From Alphaproteobacteria bacterium (GTDB taxonomy: Bacteria > Pseudomonadota > Alphaproteobacteria > Micropepsales > Micropepsaceae), in assembly GCA_019508105.1 (NCBI GenBank), contig JAEKMB010000288.1, positions 1 through 7,632 on the forward strand: a stretch of DNA of 7,632 nucleotides, read 5' to 3'. The notes below the pieces were generated by a model. It ran no database searches, was not told the DNA's origin, and saw only the letters and a program-made list of their open reading frames with translations. Positions 7,321 to 7,632 of the stretch are shown one piece after another (position 1 is the first letter of the stretch; the number at the start of each line of letters is the position of its first letter). A program made the position numbers and the translations under genes.

Positions 7321-7632
7321 CCGCGCCGCGGCGTTGCGCAGCTTTTTCCACACCGGTTCGGCCGCCAGCATGTCCGGCGTCAGCACCGTACCGCGCGCCA
7401 TGCGCGCATCGATCATCGCGTCCAGCCGCGCGGTGAAGTCGTGATCGATGATCTCCAGGTCGAACTCGAAATTCAGCCGGAAGCTGCGCGCATCCCAGTT
7501 GGAGCTGCCGATCAGCGACCATTCCCCGTCCACGGTACAAAGCTTGGTGTGATCGAAGGGCGGCGGCGTAGCGCGGAAGCTGGCGCCGACATGGCGAAAG
7601 AACCGCAGGTGCCCGCGCATCGCCCAATCCAT
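7300..7632 (-). CDS. Phospholipase D-family protein, probable cardiolipin synthase, C-terminal part
   Basis: The reading frame enters from the right edge and stops with TAG at 7300, giving the last 110 or so residues. It contains one complete HKD motif: His28, Lys30 and Asp35 in FDHTKLCTVD, counting from the edge. This is followed by GSSNWDARS and LNFEFDLEIID, the usual sequence after the second HKD motif of bacterial cardiolipin synthases. The C-terminal end, ARLLMPYL, also resembles that family. Such enzymes join two phosphatidylglycerols, or related phospholipids, to form cardiolipin at the inner membrane. The first HKD motif and any membrane helices lie outside the window. The Met codon at the very edge (7630-7632) is probably internal, because one HKD motif alone would be only half an active site. 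Another phospholipase D-type phosphatidyltransferase or hydrolase is possible. Confidence 0.88.
   Translation of the reverse strand: MDWAMRGHLRFFRHVGASFRATPPPFDHTKLCTVDGEWSLIGSSNWDARSFRLNFEFDLEIIDHDFTARLDAMIDARMARGTVLTPDMLAAEPVWKKLRNAAARLLMPYL

Overview
The window is GC-rich DNA, densely packed with genes, and looks like chromosome from an alphaproteobacterium. The basis is the codon use, the style of the TonB-dependent receptor, and a few GCTAA-type -10-like elements. Many TonB receptors next to glycosidases are typical of Caulobacterales, sphingomonads and Rhizomicrobium-like groups. The lineage is an inference; no rRNA or other taxonomic marker is present.

There are five protein genes, two of them cut by the window edges. 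Three lie in a row on the minus strand, read right to left. The first is a secreted family 3 glycoside hydrolase (3883-6042). The second is a membrane sensor histidine kinase with a large periplasmic region and no response regulator in view (1817-3763). The third is a TonB-dependent outer-membrane receptor whose C-terminal part runs off the left edge (1-1681). The gaps of about 120 and 135 bp show no convincing terminator, so the genes may be co-transcribed or each have its own promoter. The simplest reading is a small glycan-use locus: the receptor imports an oligosaccharide or glycoside, the periplasmic beta-glucosidase-type enzyme trims it, and the kinase may sense a related signal. That functional link is inferred from position only.

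On the plus strand, 6163-7320 encodes a 12-helix MFS exporter of the AraJ/YdhP-like DHA1 type, divergent from the hydrolase. The shared upstream region (6061-6162) has two clear inverted repeats, the most structured non-coding DNA in the window. At the right edge, the C-terminal part of a phospholipase D-family protein, probably a cardiolipin synthase, is read on the minus strand. It overlaps the MFS gene tail to tail by 21 bp.

I found no RNA genes, CRISPR array, insertion sequence, prophage or attachment site, and no sign of a new kind of system. The points worth a second look are the inverted repeats in the divergent region, the 16-bp palindrome after the kinase gene, and the unpaired kinase between a glycosidase and a receptor.
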